From: JAAGZL01 sp050291725
GTDB lineage: Bacteria; Pseudomonadota; Gammaproteobacteria; Chromatiales; Chromatiaceae
Reading direction: 5' to 3'
Assembly (NCBI GenBank): GCA_050291725.1
Contig: JBNKKH010000032.1
Span: 186,001 to 250,000 of the forward strand
Length of the DNA: 64,000 bases
This document shows, piece by piece, positions 54,333 through 63,119 of this stretch. The notes under the pieces are model-generated. The model was not told the DNA's origin, made no database searches, and saw only the letters and a list, made by a program, of their open reading frames with translations. The translations under genes were made by a program, and so were the position numbers. Numbering within the stretch: the stretch's first letter is position 1; the number at the start of each line of letters is the position of its first letter.

Positions 54333-55640
54333 TCACCCGTCTGGGAACTCTATCCTTACCAGACTACCTTTCCCCTGATCGCTGCTAATCTGCAACCTAG
54401 CCTTATGTCTGGAAGCTGACCTTTTTACGATAGACAAGCCCAGACCAGTACCTCCTGACTCCCTGGACCTGCCTGTATCAACCCTATAGAACGGCTCTGT
54501 AAGGTGTGGAATATGACGAGCCGGGATACCATCCCCTGTATCTGCTACTTTTAGCACTGACATGCCATGCTCTTTTTTCCAGAAAATATCCACCTTAGTC
54601 CCAGCTGGCGTATGGTGAACAGCGTTGGTTATTACGTTATAGAATAGGCTTTCCAGAGTCTTCTTCTCTCCCATCAGCTTCAGCGATGGATCCATATCCA
54701 GAGTGATAATATGCTTACTCTTCTGCGCTAGAATCCTGGCATCGGCAACCACTTTTTCCAGCAGAGCTGGAATATCCACCAACTCCGGATCAAAGCCATC
54801 CTGTCCGGAATCCAGCCTTGAGAGCAGCAAAAGATCATCTACAATGCCGCCCATCCTTTCTGATTGCTGATACATCAGGTCTACGGCATGAGACCAATGC
54901 TCAGGAAGATCATCTCCCTCCAGATGCATAGTCTCAAGAAACCCGCTGAGCACGGTTAATGGGGTTTTCAGCTCGTGGGAAACGTTTGCTACAAAATCAC
55001 TACGCATCCTATCTAAGTGATAGAGACGGGTGATGTCGCGGGCTACCAACAAAACCAACTCATCCTGCTGAGCAAAGGTAGTCAGCTGGATTGAGAGTAT
55101 TCTAGCCCAGTCTGCAGGAGACTCCAGCTCCAGTGGTTTAGTAAAATCACCAGCCTCCAGATACTCCTGCAAAACAGGATGCCCCGCCTCATCTACCAGA
55201 GAACCAATAATCTCACTCTCCGGATCAAGGCCAAACATCTCCCGACCCGCACGGTTGCACCAGCGTATCTGCCAGTTTGGCCTAAGTATCATCACTGCAT
55301 CAGGGAACGCCTCAAAAGCCTTGCGGAACAGGGAAACAACCTGGGTGTTATACTGCTCTTGTTCACGCACCCGCTGCTGCAGAGTGGTTATCTGCCTGCT
55401 CAAACCAGGAAGCAAGCCTGAATCATGAGTTGCAGATAATTCGACATCACCCTGCAATTTAGATCTAATACTAGACAGCTGCAATAGATACCAAATCACC
55501 AGCGCGCTAACGCCGATAGCAAAGAACAACAAATAAGTTTGAAACAGCAGCCCACCAGCAAGGGTAAACAGGGCAAGCAAGATAAAATTCCTAATTTCGG
55601 TAGACCACCCTGATAACTCCACTTCGTCCACCAACATCAC
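54333..55640 (-). CDS. phoR: phosphate-regulon sensor histidine kinase PhoR
   Basis: A 435-residue membrane kinase. Two close hydrophobic helices (about 18-54), a linker with coiled coil, a PAS domain (about 105-205), HisKA with the phosphorylated His222 in SHELKTP, and an HATPase domain with N, G1 and G2 boxes (NAVHHTP, DTGDGIP, GTGLGLS). This is the PhoR layout, which senses Pst/PhoU status rather than phosphate directly. Its start overlaps the phoB stop by four bases. It is the last gene of the pst-phoBR cluster. Confidence 0.95.
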   Translation of the reverse strand: MMLVDEVELSGWSTEIRNFILLALFTLAGGLLFQTYLLFFAIGVSALVIWYLLQLSSIRSKLQGDVELSATHDSGLLPGLSRQITTLQQRVREQEQYNTQVVSLFRKAFEAFPDAVMILRPNWQIRWCNRAGREMFGLDPESEIIGSLVDEAGHPVLQEYLEAGDFTKPLELESPADWARILSIQLTTFAQQDELVLLVARDITRLYHLDRMRSDFVANVSHELKTPLTVLSGFLETMHLEGDDLPEHWSHAVDLMYQQSERMGGIVDDLLLLSRLDSGQDGFDPELVDIPALLEKVVADARILAQKSKHIITLDMDPSLKLMGEKKTLESLFYNVITNAVHHTPAGTKVDIFWKKEHGMSVLKVADTGDGIPARHIPHLTEPFYRVDTGRSRESGGTGLGLSIVKRSASRHKARLQISSDQGKGSLVRIEFPDG

Positions 55641-56317
55641 CCTTTAACCGAAAACTTGTAACCTACCCCACGTACAGTTTGAACCAGATCCGCATAGCCA
55701 GCAGGTTCAAGAGCTGCACGCAGCCTTCTGATGTGTACATCTACAGTACGATCCTCAACATACCTACCTTCTCCCCACACCCGATCAAGTAATTGCGCAC
55801 GGGAGAATACTCTCTCTGGTCGTGCCATCAAAAAATGGAGCAGGTTAAATTCCGCAGGCGAAAGCTCAATATCCACATCACCAGAAAACACTCTCCTTGT
55901 CTCCGGGTTCAGATGCAGACCGTCTGTTTCCAGCTCGGATTGATCCAAAGAGCTACGTCTAAGCAGTGCTCTTATACGAGCCACTAGCTCACCGGGAGAA
56001 AAGGGTTTGGTAATGTAGTCATCAGCGCCTACATCTAGACCCCTGATCTTATCCTGCTCAGAACAGCGAGCTGTTAACATTATTATAGGAAGCTCCTTGG
56101 TGGAGTCTTTACTCCTCAGCTCACGGGCTAGATCTAGCCCAGATTGACCTGGCATCATCACATCCAGAAGCAGAAGATCTGGGCTATCACTGATGATGAG
56201 CTGTTTTGCCTGTGCTGCGTCTTCCGCCTCTATACAATCATATCCAGAACGCGACAGAGTGAACCGGACCATCTCACGTATGGCTGGCTCATCATCTATC
56301 ACCAATAGTTTAGCCAT
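55637..56317 (-). CDS. phoB: phosphate-regulon response regulator PhoB
   Basis: A 226-residue OmpR-type regulator from ATG 56317 (a longer frame to 56383 adds non-conserved residues inside pstB). The receiver domain has the acidic pair DDE at 8-10, phosphoacceptor D52 and the ITKPF lysine. The C-terminal winged helix shows ERVFSRAQLLDRVWG and RTVDVHIRRLRAALE. It would bind Pho boxes, such as the candidate upstream of pstS. The start overlaps the end of the second pstB gene by 8 bases. Confidence 0.95.
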   Translation of the reverse strand: MAKLLVIDDEPAIREMVRFTLSRSGYDCIEAEDAAQAKQLIISDSPDLLLLDVMMPGQSGLDLARELRSKDSTKELPIIMLTARCSEQDKIRGLDVGADDYITKPFSPGELVARIRALLRRSSLDQSELETDGLHLNPETRRVFSGDVDIELSPAEFNLLHFLMARPERVFSRAQLLDRVWGEGRYVEDRTVDVHIRRLRAALEPAGYADLVQTVRGVGYKFSVKG

Positions 56318-57107
56318 ACCTACCTTCAATATAGTCAGAAGTCTCTTTGCACTTTGGAGTAACAAAAAGCTCTTCGGTGGCACTATGCTCCACTACCTTA
56401 CCCATAAGCATAAAGATACACTCGTCGCTAGCTCTGCGGGCCTGAGCCATATTGTGGGTCACAATCAGAATGGTGTATTTTCCTCTCAGCTCCCAGATCA
56501 GCTCTTCCACGGCAGCCGTGCCTTCCGGATCCAGAGCAGAGCAAGGCTCATCCATTAACAGAACTCTTGGCTTAACAGGCAGCAAGCGCGCAATACACAG
56601 CTTCTGTTGCTCCTCCAAAGAGAGAGATGTTGCCTTGCTATCCAGCTTGTCTTTTACTTTATCCCACAACAGAACCTGGCGCAGTGACTCCTCCACAATC
56701 TCATCAGAGTCTATCTTGGCTGCCGCACTCCCTTTGTTGTGCAGGCGGTGACCAAACAACAGATTGTCCCGGATAGAGATCGGCAGAGGATTGGGGCGCT
56801 GGAACACCATCCCTATCTGTTTGCGCACCTGTACCAACTCTACTGCAGGGTCATAGATATTGTGATCAAACACATTGACACTTCCATCAATGCGAACATA
56901 GCCCAAGCGTTCATTTATACGATTAATGCTACGCAGAAAAGTAGATTTGCCACAACCGGATGGACCAATCAATGAAGTTATGATGCCATTCTTAATCTGC
57001 AGATCTATATCGAACATAGCCTGAAAAGTGCCGTACCAGAGATTTAGTTTCTCTGTAGTGATGGCATATTCAGCCTGTTCCTCTACTGTTTCTACTCTAG
57101 CTATCAT
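56310..57107 (-). CDS. pstB: phosphate ABC transporter ATPase, PstB paralog 2 (degenerate signature)
   Basis: A 265-residue nucleotide-binding subunit. Walker A GPSGCGKS (48-55), the Q-loop Gln103 in VFQRPNP, Walker B LLMDEP with Glu187, D-loop SALDP and the switch His218 in VTHNM are all canonical. The ABC signature is not: where PstB has LSGGQ, this protein reads LSLEE (162-166), confirmed in the DNA. The C-terminal DYIEGRYG ending is typical of PstB. It lies 28 bases after a second pstB whose defects are the opposite, suggesting an obligate heterodimer. Confidence 0.92.
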   Translation of the reverse strand: MIARVETVEEQAEYAITTEKLNLWYGTFQAMFDIDLQIKNGIITSLIGPSGCGKSTFLRSINRINERLGYVRIDGSVNVFDHNIYDPAVELVQVRKQIGMVFQRPNPLPISIRDNLLFGHRLHNKGSAAAKIDSDEIVEESLRQVLLWDKVKDKLDSKATSLSLEEQQKLCIARLLPVKPRVLLMDEPCSALDPEGTAAVEELIWELRGKYTILIVTHNMAQARRASDECIFMLMGKVVEHSATEELFVTPKCKETSDYIEGRYG

Positions 57108-57135
57108 TGTTTAATATCTTCAACATGATCTGGAT

Positions 57136-57939
57136 TTACCCAAACTTACCTTCTATATAGTCCTGCGTACGCTGGTCCTTTACCTCTCCGGTGAACAGCC
57201 CCTCAGTGACGCCAATCTCTACGCACTCCCCGCCCAGAAAGAAGGCAGTACGATCAGCCAAACGCCGTGCCTGCTGTACCAGGTTGGTAACCAGGATAAT
57301 GGTCATCTCTGATTTTAGCTCCTTCAACACATCCTCAATGCGCATAGTGGTGACAGGATCAACTGCGATGGAGAACTCATCCAAAATTAACAGCTCAGGT
57401 TCCTGAGATAGTGCCCGGGCGATAGTCAGACGCTGCTGCTGTCCGCCGGAGAGCAGGCTCCCCAGAGAGTCCAGCCGATCCTTTACCTCATCCCAAAGCG
57501 CAGCCCGCATAAGGCAGCGCTCAACAATAATATCCAACTCCCGCTTATCCTTGATACCGCGCAGACGTGGTGACAGGGCCACGTTTTCATAAACAGTCAA
57601 GGGCAAGCCTACCGGCAAAGGAAAAACCACTCCGATGCGACTACGTAGCCCGTATACATTTTTAATGCTGCGAACATTTCTGCCGTTGAATAGAATATCT
57701 CCCTGTACCTGCATGTTATTGTTAAATCTATCCATCAGATTCAGAGTCTTGAGAAAGCTGGTCTTGCCGGCATTGGCAGGACCGATAATCCCAAAGATTT
57801 CATTTTGGCGCACATCCAGAGTGACATCACTCAATGCTGGCACACCAGCATAGCTAATGGTCAAATCGCGTACGCTTAACTTGATGTTTTCAGAGTCAGA
57901 ATCCACAGCAGCTTCCGACATGATATCTGTGGCTACCAT
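57136..57939 (-). CDS. pstB: phosphate ABC transporter ATPase, PstB paralog 1 (degenerate Q- and H-loops)
   Basis: A 267-residue nucleotide-binding subunit. Walker A GPANAGKT (53-60), the signature LSGGQQQR (163-170) and Walker B LLILDE with Glu188 are intact. However, the Q-loop Gln is replaced by Pro107 (VVFPLP), the switch His by Asn219 (VTNLV), and the D-loop reads SIAVDP. Alone it would be expected to hydrolyse ATP poorly. Its intact signature could complete the active site of the neighbouring PstB paralog. It starts 7 bases inside the end of pstA, with GAGG upstream, and the C-terminal DYIEGKFG matches PstB. Confidence 0.92.
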   Translation of the reverse strand: MVATDIMSEAAVDSDSENIKLSVRDLTISYAGVPALSDVTLDVRQNEIFGIIGPANAGKTSFLKTLNLMDRFNNNMQVQGDILFNGRNVRSIKNVYGLRSRIGVVFPLPVGLPLTVYENVALSPRLRGIKDKRELDIIVERCLMRAALWDEVKDRLDSLGSLLSGGQQQRLTIARALSQEPELLILDEFSIAVDPVTTMRIEDVLKELKSEMTIILVTNLVQQARRLADRTAFFLGGECVEIGVTEGLFTGEVKDQRTQDYIEGKFG

Positions 57940-58802
57940 TTCTTCTTACCTCGCAGATACATACGGAAGGCGATAGAGATGCTGTTCATAATCAGAACCA
58001 TGGCAATCAACACCAGTGCCACACCATAGGGCAGTGCATCAGGCACCCCTGGCACCTGGGTGGATACCACAAACAGATGTAAAGAGAGAGCCATGGTCTG
58101 ATCAAACATACTCTGAGGAAGAAATGGCAAAAAGAAAGCAGCCCCGGTGAACATGATGGGCGCAGTCTCTCCGGTAGTACGCGACACCTCTAAAATTACG
58201 CCGGTCAGAATTCCACTAATCGCATTAGGCAGAACAATGCGACGAATGGTCTGCCAACGAGTAGCTCCCATGTTCCAGCAAGCCTCACGAAAAGATTGTG
58301 GTACCGCCTGCAAAGACTCACGAGTAGAAACGATTACCACAGGCAAGGTCATAATAGCCAGGGTCAAACTGGCAGCAAGAATACTTGTGCCAAAACCAAA
58401 GAAAATCACAAAGGCACCCACGCCGAACAGGGCGTGCACAATAGACGGCACCCCGGCCAAATTAATAATGGCCAGGTTGATAATACGGGTAAACCAGTTA
58501 TCTCCTGCATACTCGCTTAGATAGATAGCTGCAGCCACCCCCAAAGGAACAGAGATAATAAGAGCCAGTGACACCAGCCACACCGTACCCAACAGTGCAG
58601 GGAAAATGCCCCCAGCAGTCATGCCATTGATCGGGTCACTAAAGAGAAATTCCAGGGAGACCACGCTACCGCCCTTGTATATCAGGGTACTAAGGATAAC
58701 CAGCACAGGAATAACCAGCAAAACGGTCATCAGCATGAACAGAGTTTTAAACAGCCTCTGTACCTTTCTGTTTTTTACGTTTAGAGCGGACTCTTGAAAC
58801 AT
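57933..58802 (-). CDS. pstA: phosphate ABC transporter permease PstA
   Basis: A 289-residue inner-membrane permease with about six helices. The cytoplasmic EAA loop that contacts the ATPase reads REACWNMGATRWQTIRRIVLP near residue 190. The N-terminal hydrophobic segment and the C-terminal basic MYLRGKKKW are typical. It lies between pstC (28-base gap) and the first pstB (overlap). Confidence 0.95.
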   Translation of the reverse strand: MFQESALNVKNRKVQRLFKTLFMLMTVLLVIPVLVILSTLIYKGGSVVSLEFLFSDPINGMTAGGIFPALLGTVWLVSLALIISVPLGVAAAIYLSEYAGDNWFTRIINLAIINLAGVPSIVHALFGVGAFVIFFGFGTSILAASLTLAIMTLPVVIVSTRESLQAVPQSFREACWNMGATRWQTIRRIVLPNAISGILTGVILEVSRTTGETAPIMFTGAAFFLPFLPQSMFDQTMALSLHLFVVSTQVPGVPDALPYGVALVLIAMVLIMNSISIAFRMYLRGKKKW

Positions 58803-58830
58803 CTCAATTTAATCCTAACCATCTCTATAC

Positions 58831-59757
58831 CTACTGCTTCCTGATTCCACGCACAACTAGGTCAGCAGTAAGATTGATTATAAATGTGATAAGAAACAGG
58901 AATATCCCTATGGTAAACAGGGCCTGATAGTGTTCTGAGCCTACGGCGGTCTCGCCCAACTCAGCAGCAATAGTAGCGGTGAGGGCGCGTACCGAATCGA
59001 ACACACTACCCGGAATATTCACCGCATGACCAGTAGCCATCAGTACCGCCATAGTTTCACCAAAACCACGACCGACTCCCAGCAGGACAGCTCCTAGCAG
59101 GCCATTCTTGGCAGCAGGAATCACCGTCTTAATAATTACCTGCCAGCGGGTGGCACCCAGAGCCTCAGCCGCTTCTCGATAACGATCAGGCACCGCTTTG
59201 AGGGCATCCTCAGCGATAGAGGTCATGATAGGCGCCGCCATAAGTCCCAGAATAATGCCCGCATTGAGCACATTCAGCCCCACCGGCACATCAAACAGAT
59301 CAATAATCAGGGGGTTCATTATGGATAGACCGATAAAGCCCCATACCACGGAAGGAATAGCCGCTAACAGCTCCACCAAAACCTTAAGCGCCTCCCTGGT
59401 CCGGCCGGTGGCAAATTCACCTACATAGATGGCTGCTCCAAGCGAAAACGGTATGGCCACCAACATGGCCAGTCCGGTTACTGAGGCGGTACCGGCTATC
59501 AGGGCCAGAATGCCGTACTCCGGTAGATCTTCGTCACTCGGCTCCCAATAGGGGGAGAGGAAAAACTCTTTGAACGAGAACCCATCAAATAGAAAGCCGA
59601 TGCCTTCCATGGTGATGAAAACAAATATACCGATTATGAATATGATTGTAGAGATGCCCCCGATGAACACCAGGGACTGCACCATCTTATCGATATACCA
59701 GTCCAGGTTGCGTCGATCAAAATCGATATCCACTGGTTTGCCACTAACTTCTGGCAT
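58831..59757 (-). CDS. pstC: phosphate ABC transporter permease PstC
   Basis: A 308-residue inner-membrane permease with about six helices and the EAA loop YREAAEALGATRWQVIIKTVIP near residue 192. The segment AAIPSVVWGFIGL near 133 is conserved in PstC. It starts three bases after the phoU stop and forms the channel with PstA. Confidence 0.95.
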   Translation of the reverse strand: MPEVSGKPVDIDFDRRNLDWYIDKMVQSLVFIGGISTIIFIIGIFVFITMEGIGFLFDGFSFKEFFLSPYWEPSDEDLPEYGILALIAGTASVTGLAMLVAIPFSLGAAIYVGEFATGRTREALKVLVELLAAIPSVVWGFIGLSIMNPLIIDLFDVPVGLNVLNAGIILGLMAAPIMTSIAEDALKAVPDRYREAAEALGATRWQVIIKTVIPAAKNGLLGAVLLGVGRGFGETMAVLMATGHAVNIPGSVFDSVRALTATIAAELGETAVGSEHYQALFTIGIFLFLITFIINLTADLVVRGIRKQ

Positions 59758-59760
59758 TAC

Positions 59761-60840
59761 CTAATCCTCAGCCTCTTCACCACATATGAGATCCATCAGA
59801 TCTTTAATATGCAGTGCCAAATTGCGGTACATGGATTCAATCTCCTGAGTGCCAAGTGGAGCTGAGGTCTCGCCCACATCCCACTCTAGGGCGCTGGTAT
59901 GGAAAGGAACATCTGAAAGATAGCTGTTGATGCCACCTTGAAGAGTGATTACAACATGCTGTTCAGCAAGATCATGACTGCTGAGCTCACTCAAAGCGGT
60001 TGGCTCTAGCCCTTCCTGAGTAACACCACGTTCCGACAGGAACTCAGCCAAAGCTGGATTTATTTCTCTGGCTGGAGCCCTGCCAGCGCTGCTAAAATTC
60101 CCACAATTAGGATGATTTTTCTTGCCTATGGCCTCGGCCAACTGACTGGCCAGACTGTTATCCTCATCTACAAAAAGAATGTTATATACCTTTGGCTTTT
60201 TCTGCCTACCGGTAACGGCAAATATGGTGTCTTCGCAAATATTCCTGCACTGATCCACCACTCGCTTGAGCTGATTAAATACTACGAACAGAGCCAGAGA
60301 GTCCTTAACCCCCTGAAGTTCGGTCTGTTCGGTTATCTCCGCATAGACCGCATCTAGATTGTATTCCACATTATCTGAAAGATGCTTGGTGCCCTGAGCC
60401 AGTTCAGAATTAAGGTCATTGAAGGCCTTAATCGTCTGCTTCACCATAGTCATGGTATCGGCAGTCATACGCTCCAGTTCTCGCCCGAGAATATCACTAG
60501 GCGGCGATGACATCCGCACCCCCTCACGGGCAATAATCACCGCATAATCCCCGATCCGCTCAAGCTCAATATTGACCCGAATAACGGATGATATGAGACG
60601 CAGATAGGTACTACTGGGCAGGTGCACCGCGATAAACCGATGACATAGGCGGTCTATCTCTCGCATAGTGCGATTTATAGGATAGTCGTTCAGGACAGTA
60701 GTGTAAGCAAGCTTGTTATTACCTGTTTGCAGGGAGTGAATAGCATTGCCTACTGCTTGCTCAACCCGCTCGGCTTGCACCCCAACTTTATCTCGAATTT
60801 GTCTCTGATCTCGAAACAGACGTTCCTCTAGAATGGACAT
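59761..60840 (-). CDS. PhoU-domain protein fused to a degenerate LMW-phosphatase/ArsC-like domain
   Basis: A 359-residue protein. Residues 1-210 form two PhoU helical repeats (with IELERIGDYAVIIA near 91). Residues 217-355 resemble low-molecular-weight phosphatase/arsenate reductase: a strand, the P-loop position, FSSAGRAPAREINP and ALEWDVG. The CX5R catalytic loop is destroyed: the Cys position is D225 and the Arg position A231 (VDEDNSLAS), and the acidic DP motif is lost. It is therefore probably a ligand-sensing or interaction domain. It lies between pstS and pstC, where PhoU would adjust the Pst transporter and PhoR. Ordinary PhoU has only the first part. Confidence 0.88.
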   Translation of the reverse strand: MSILEERLFRDQRQIRDKVGVQAERVEQAVGNAIHSLQTGNNKLAYTTVLNDYPINRTMREIDRLCHRFIAVHLPSSTYLRLISSVIRVNIELERIGDYAVIIAREGVRMSSPPSDILGRELERMTADTMTMVKQTIKAFNDLNSELAQGTKHLSDNVEYNLDAVYAEITEQTELQGVKDSLALFVVFNQLKRVVDQCRNICEDTIFAVTGRQKKPKVYNILFVDEDNSLASQLAEAIGKKNHPNCGNFSSAGRAPAREINPALAEFLSERGVTQEGLEPTALSELSSHDLAEQHVVITLQGGINSYLSDVPFHTSALEWDVGETSAPLGTQEIESMYRNLALHIKDLMDLICGEEAED

Positions 60841-60914
60841 ATCACCGTTACCAAATATAAAGAAGAAAACAAATCAGGCTATGCCTGACACCCCAACCGA
60901 ATAAACCCTAATTG

Positions 60915-60953
60915 TAACAAAACCCGTCAGACCAAATAATGGCCTCGACGGGT
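60915..60953 (-). terminator. terminator or attenuator after pstS
   Basis: On the minus strand ACCCGTC and a second stem AGGCC pair with GGTCT and GACGGGT around loop ATTATTT, with one bulged base, followed by TTTTGTTAC. It lies between pstS and phoU, so it would reduce read-through and keep pstS expression above the membrane genes. Confidence 0.75.
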
Positions 60954-60977
60954 AGTTGTACATTGCCTCTACTCCAG

Positions 60978-61850
60978 CTATTTACAGGTTACATCTCTTG
61001 CCGGGGCATAGCCCTTTTTCACTAGAATACACTGACCTTCATCGCTTTTTATCCAATCCAGATACTGTTTAATCGCACCCTGCGGCTCACCATTGGTGTA
61101 CATAAACAGTGGCCGGGCAATAGGATAGCTACGATCACTGGCACTCTTTACACTAGGATTCACGCACTCGCCGCCATCTTCTTTGGCGATACATGCCATC
61201 TTGACATGATCGGTAGTATAAGCCAGACCGCTATAGCCGATAGCACACGGGGTCTTCTCTACCAGGTCCACCACGTCTTTAGATCCGTGCATATCCAAAG
61301 TGCCCTGGCGAAACTTGCCTCTCTTGCCCAACACGGCTTTGCGGAAATAAGCATAGGTACCAGAGTTGTTCTGACGACTGACCACCACTATCTTGTCACT
61401 ATCACAACCGGGAACTTTTAGCCCCAGATCAGACCATTTTGTGGCTCTGCCATCACGAATATAGATATCTTTCAGCTGGTCAAAAGAGAGCATTTTAGCT
61501 GGATTGGCAGAGTTGATAAAAACTGCCAGGGCATCATATCCAACCACATGTTCAATAGGATTCTGCCCCTTCTCTTTAGCACTTTTTATCTCTCTGCTTT
61601 TCATCTTGCGGCTGGCGTTGGCAATATCCACAGTGCCGTTAATCATCGCCGCTATACCCGTACCAGAGCCACCCCCTGAAACTGCTATGGCAGTATCTGG
61701 AGCCACATCCTTATACGCCTCAGCCCAGGCCTGGGCCACATTCACCAGGGTGTCAGATCCTTTATTCTGCAGCACAGTTCGATCCGCGGCATTAACACCA
61801 AAGGTGGCGCTTGCAGCGATCACAGCTATTAGGGTCTGGGTTAAATTCAT
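60978..61850 (-). CDS. pstS: phosphate ABC transporter substrate-binding protein PstS
   Basis: A periplasmic phosphate-binding protein, 290 residues from ATG 61850 (GAGGA upstream; an in-frame TTG lies 12 bases earlier). The signal peptide is cleaved near NAADRT. Phosphate-site segments are KGSDTLVNVAQAWAEAY, SGGGSGTGIAAMINGTVDIANASR and SRQNNSGTYAYF. Four cysteines in the C-terminal part may form disulfides. It belongs to the shorter PstS-like group rather than E. coli PstS. A candidate Pho box lies about 50 bases upstream, and the pst operon follows the terminator. Confidence 0.93.
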   Translation of the reverse strand: MNLTQTLIAVIAASATFGVNAADRTVLQNKGSDTLVNVAQAWAEAYKDVAPDTAIAVSGGGSGTGIAAMINGTVDIANASRKMKSREIKSAKEKGQNPIEHVVGYDALAVFINSANPAKMLSFDQLKDIYIRDGRATKWSDLGLKVPGCDSDKIVVVSRQNNSGTYAYFRKAVLGKRGKFRQGTLDMHGSKDVVDLVEKTPCAIGYSGLAYTTDHVKMACIAKEDGGECVNPSVKSASDRSYPIARPLFMYTNGEPQGAIKQYLDWIKSDEGQCILVKKGYAPARDVTCK

Positions 61851-61900
61851 TAGCTTCCTCAATTTGGCAAATTGCTCGTAGTTGAGTGTAGTGTAATAAG

Positions 61901-61922
61901 CAAATATTACAGAAATGTTACG
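61901..61922 (-). promoter_or_regulatory. candidate Pho box upstream of pstS
   Basis: Read on the minus strand, CGTAACATTTC is followed directly by TGTAATATTTG: two 11-base direct repeats agreeing at 8 of 11 positions, the spacing of PhoB sites. The second unit has CTGTAATA against the CTGTCATA consensus. A TTACACT -10-like element follows within about 10 bases. Confidence 0.65.
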
Positions 61923-61969
61923 ATTTAACCTGTTTGGCTATAAAACGGTCATTTTTCTGCAACACTCTG

Positions 61970-62893
61970 CTAATTTCCCAGCAGAGCATCCAGATGAGTA
62001 GCTACACTGCGGCCCAGGGCGTTCAGGGCATATCCACCCTCGAGCACCGATACGATGCGTCCCTCAGCGTGTTTATCTGCGATCTCCTTTAGCATGGTGG
62101 TCACCCAAGCGTAGTCTGTCTCACGCAACCTGAAGTGAGATAAATCATCCTCAATATGGCCATCAAACCCGGCTGAGATCATAACCAGCTGCGGCTTGAA
62201 GGCATCTAGGGCTGGCAACCACTCCTCTTCCACCTTCTGCCGGAAGGAGTTGCCATCAGTCCCGGATGGCATAGGTATATTGGCGATATGGTCACAACCG
62301 GTAATGTAACCACTATAGGGATAGAATGGATATTGAAAGCTAGAGCCAAAGAACACTCTGGGGTCATTTCTGAAGATATCTTCTGTACCATTCCCGTGAT
62401 GCACATCAAAATCCAAGATAGCCACTCGCTCCAACCCATACTCCTCTAGCGCGTGAGCAGCCCCTACGGCGACATTATTGAAGTAACAGAACCCCATGGC
62501 CTGACCTCGCTCAGCATGGTGCCCAGGTGGTCTTACCGAGCAAAAGGCGATACGGGTCTGTTTCTGCATTACCAGATCTACCGCATAGACCGCAGCTCCT
62601 GCTGAACGTAACAGTGCATTAAGGGTCTTAGGCATCATGAATGTATCATCATCAAGACGTAAAATACCCTCCTGCGGTGCCTCATCTATGATCCTGGCGA
62701 TATGATCATGGTCATGCACCCGCTCAAGGTGCTCTCTTTTAACCATGGGGGCATCATGCTGCAACACGACAAAATCCATCCCGGAACTGATCAATCTATC
62801 CTGAATGGCATTGAGTCTAGCTGGTTGTTCTGGATGATCTTCGCCCACATCATGTAGCAGGCAATCCTGATGAGAAATAAATGCTATTGGCAC
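61970..62893 (-). CDS. histone-deacetylase-family (AcuC-like) amidohydrolase
   Basis: A 307-residue zinc amidohydrolase of the arginase/deacetylase fold. Key motifs: RPPGHHAERGQAMGFCYFNN (two catalytic His near 125), the metal ligands in DFDVHHGNGT and ISAGFDGH, and VLEGGY at the end. The start is GTG 62893. Bacterial members deacetylate lysines or acetylpolyamines. It is divergent from a Pat/acyl-CoA-synthetase-like gene, which suggests an acetylation/deacetylation pair, but the substrate is not determined. Confidence 0.92.
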   Translation of the reverse strand: MPIAFISHQDCLLHDVGEDHPEQPARLNAIQDRLISSGMDFVVLQHDAPMVKREHLERVHDHDHIARIIDEAPQEGILRLDDDTFMMPKTLNALLRSAGAAVYAVDLVMQKQTRIAFCSVRPPGHHAERGQAMGFCYFNNVAVGAAHALEEYGLERVAILDFDVHHGNGTEDIFRNDPRVFFGSSFQYPFYPYSGYITGCDHIANIPMPSGTDGNSFRQKVEEEWLPALDAFKPQLVMISAGFDGHIEDDLSHFRLRETDYAWVTTMLKEIADKHAEGRIVSVLEGGYALNALGRSVATHLDALLGN

Positions 62894-63119
62894 TACTCAA
62901 CTCCAACATAACAATTAAACAAAGATGTACTACTATTCATGCATGAGACCAAAACAATATGGAAATATACTTACCGCACCAAAAGCGCTAAATCCTGCAT
63001 ACACATGTAGATAGCCAAATGCCAGAATAAAACTAATCAATAATGAAATTTAAATTTAGCACAACCTAAATATGTTTGTTTTTTTATTTAAAATTAACTA
63101 AATCAAAATCGAGACTACA

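Noticed and set aside
56318..56383. Longer N-terminus for PhoB
   Set aside because: The extra residues lie inside pstB and are not like any receiver-domain start; MAKLLVIDDE is the canonical beginning.
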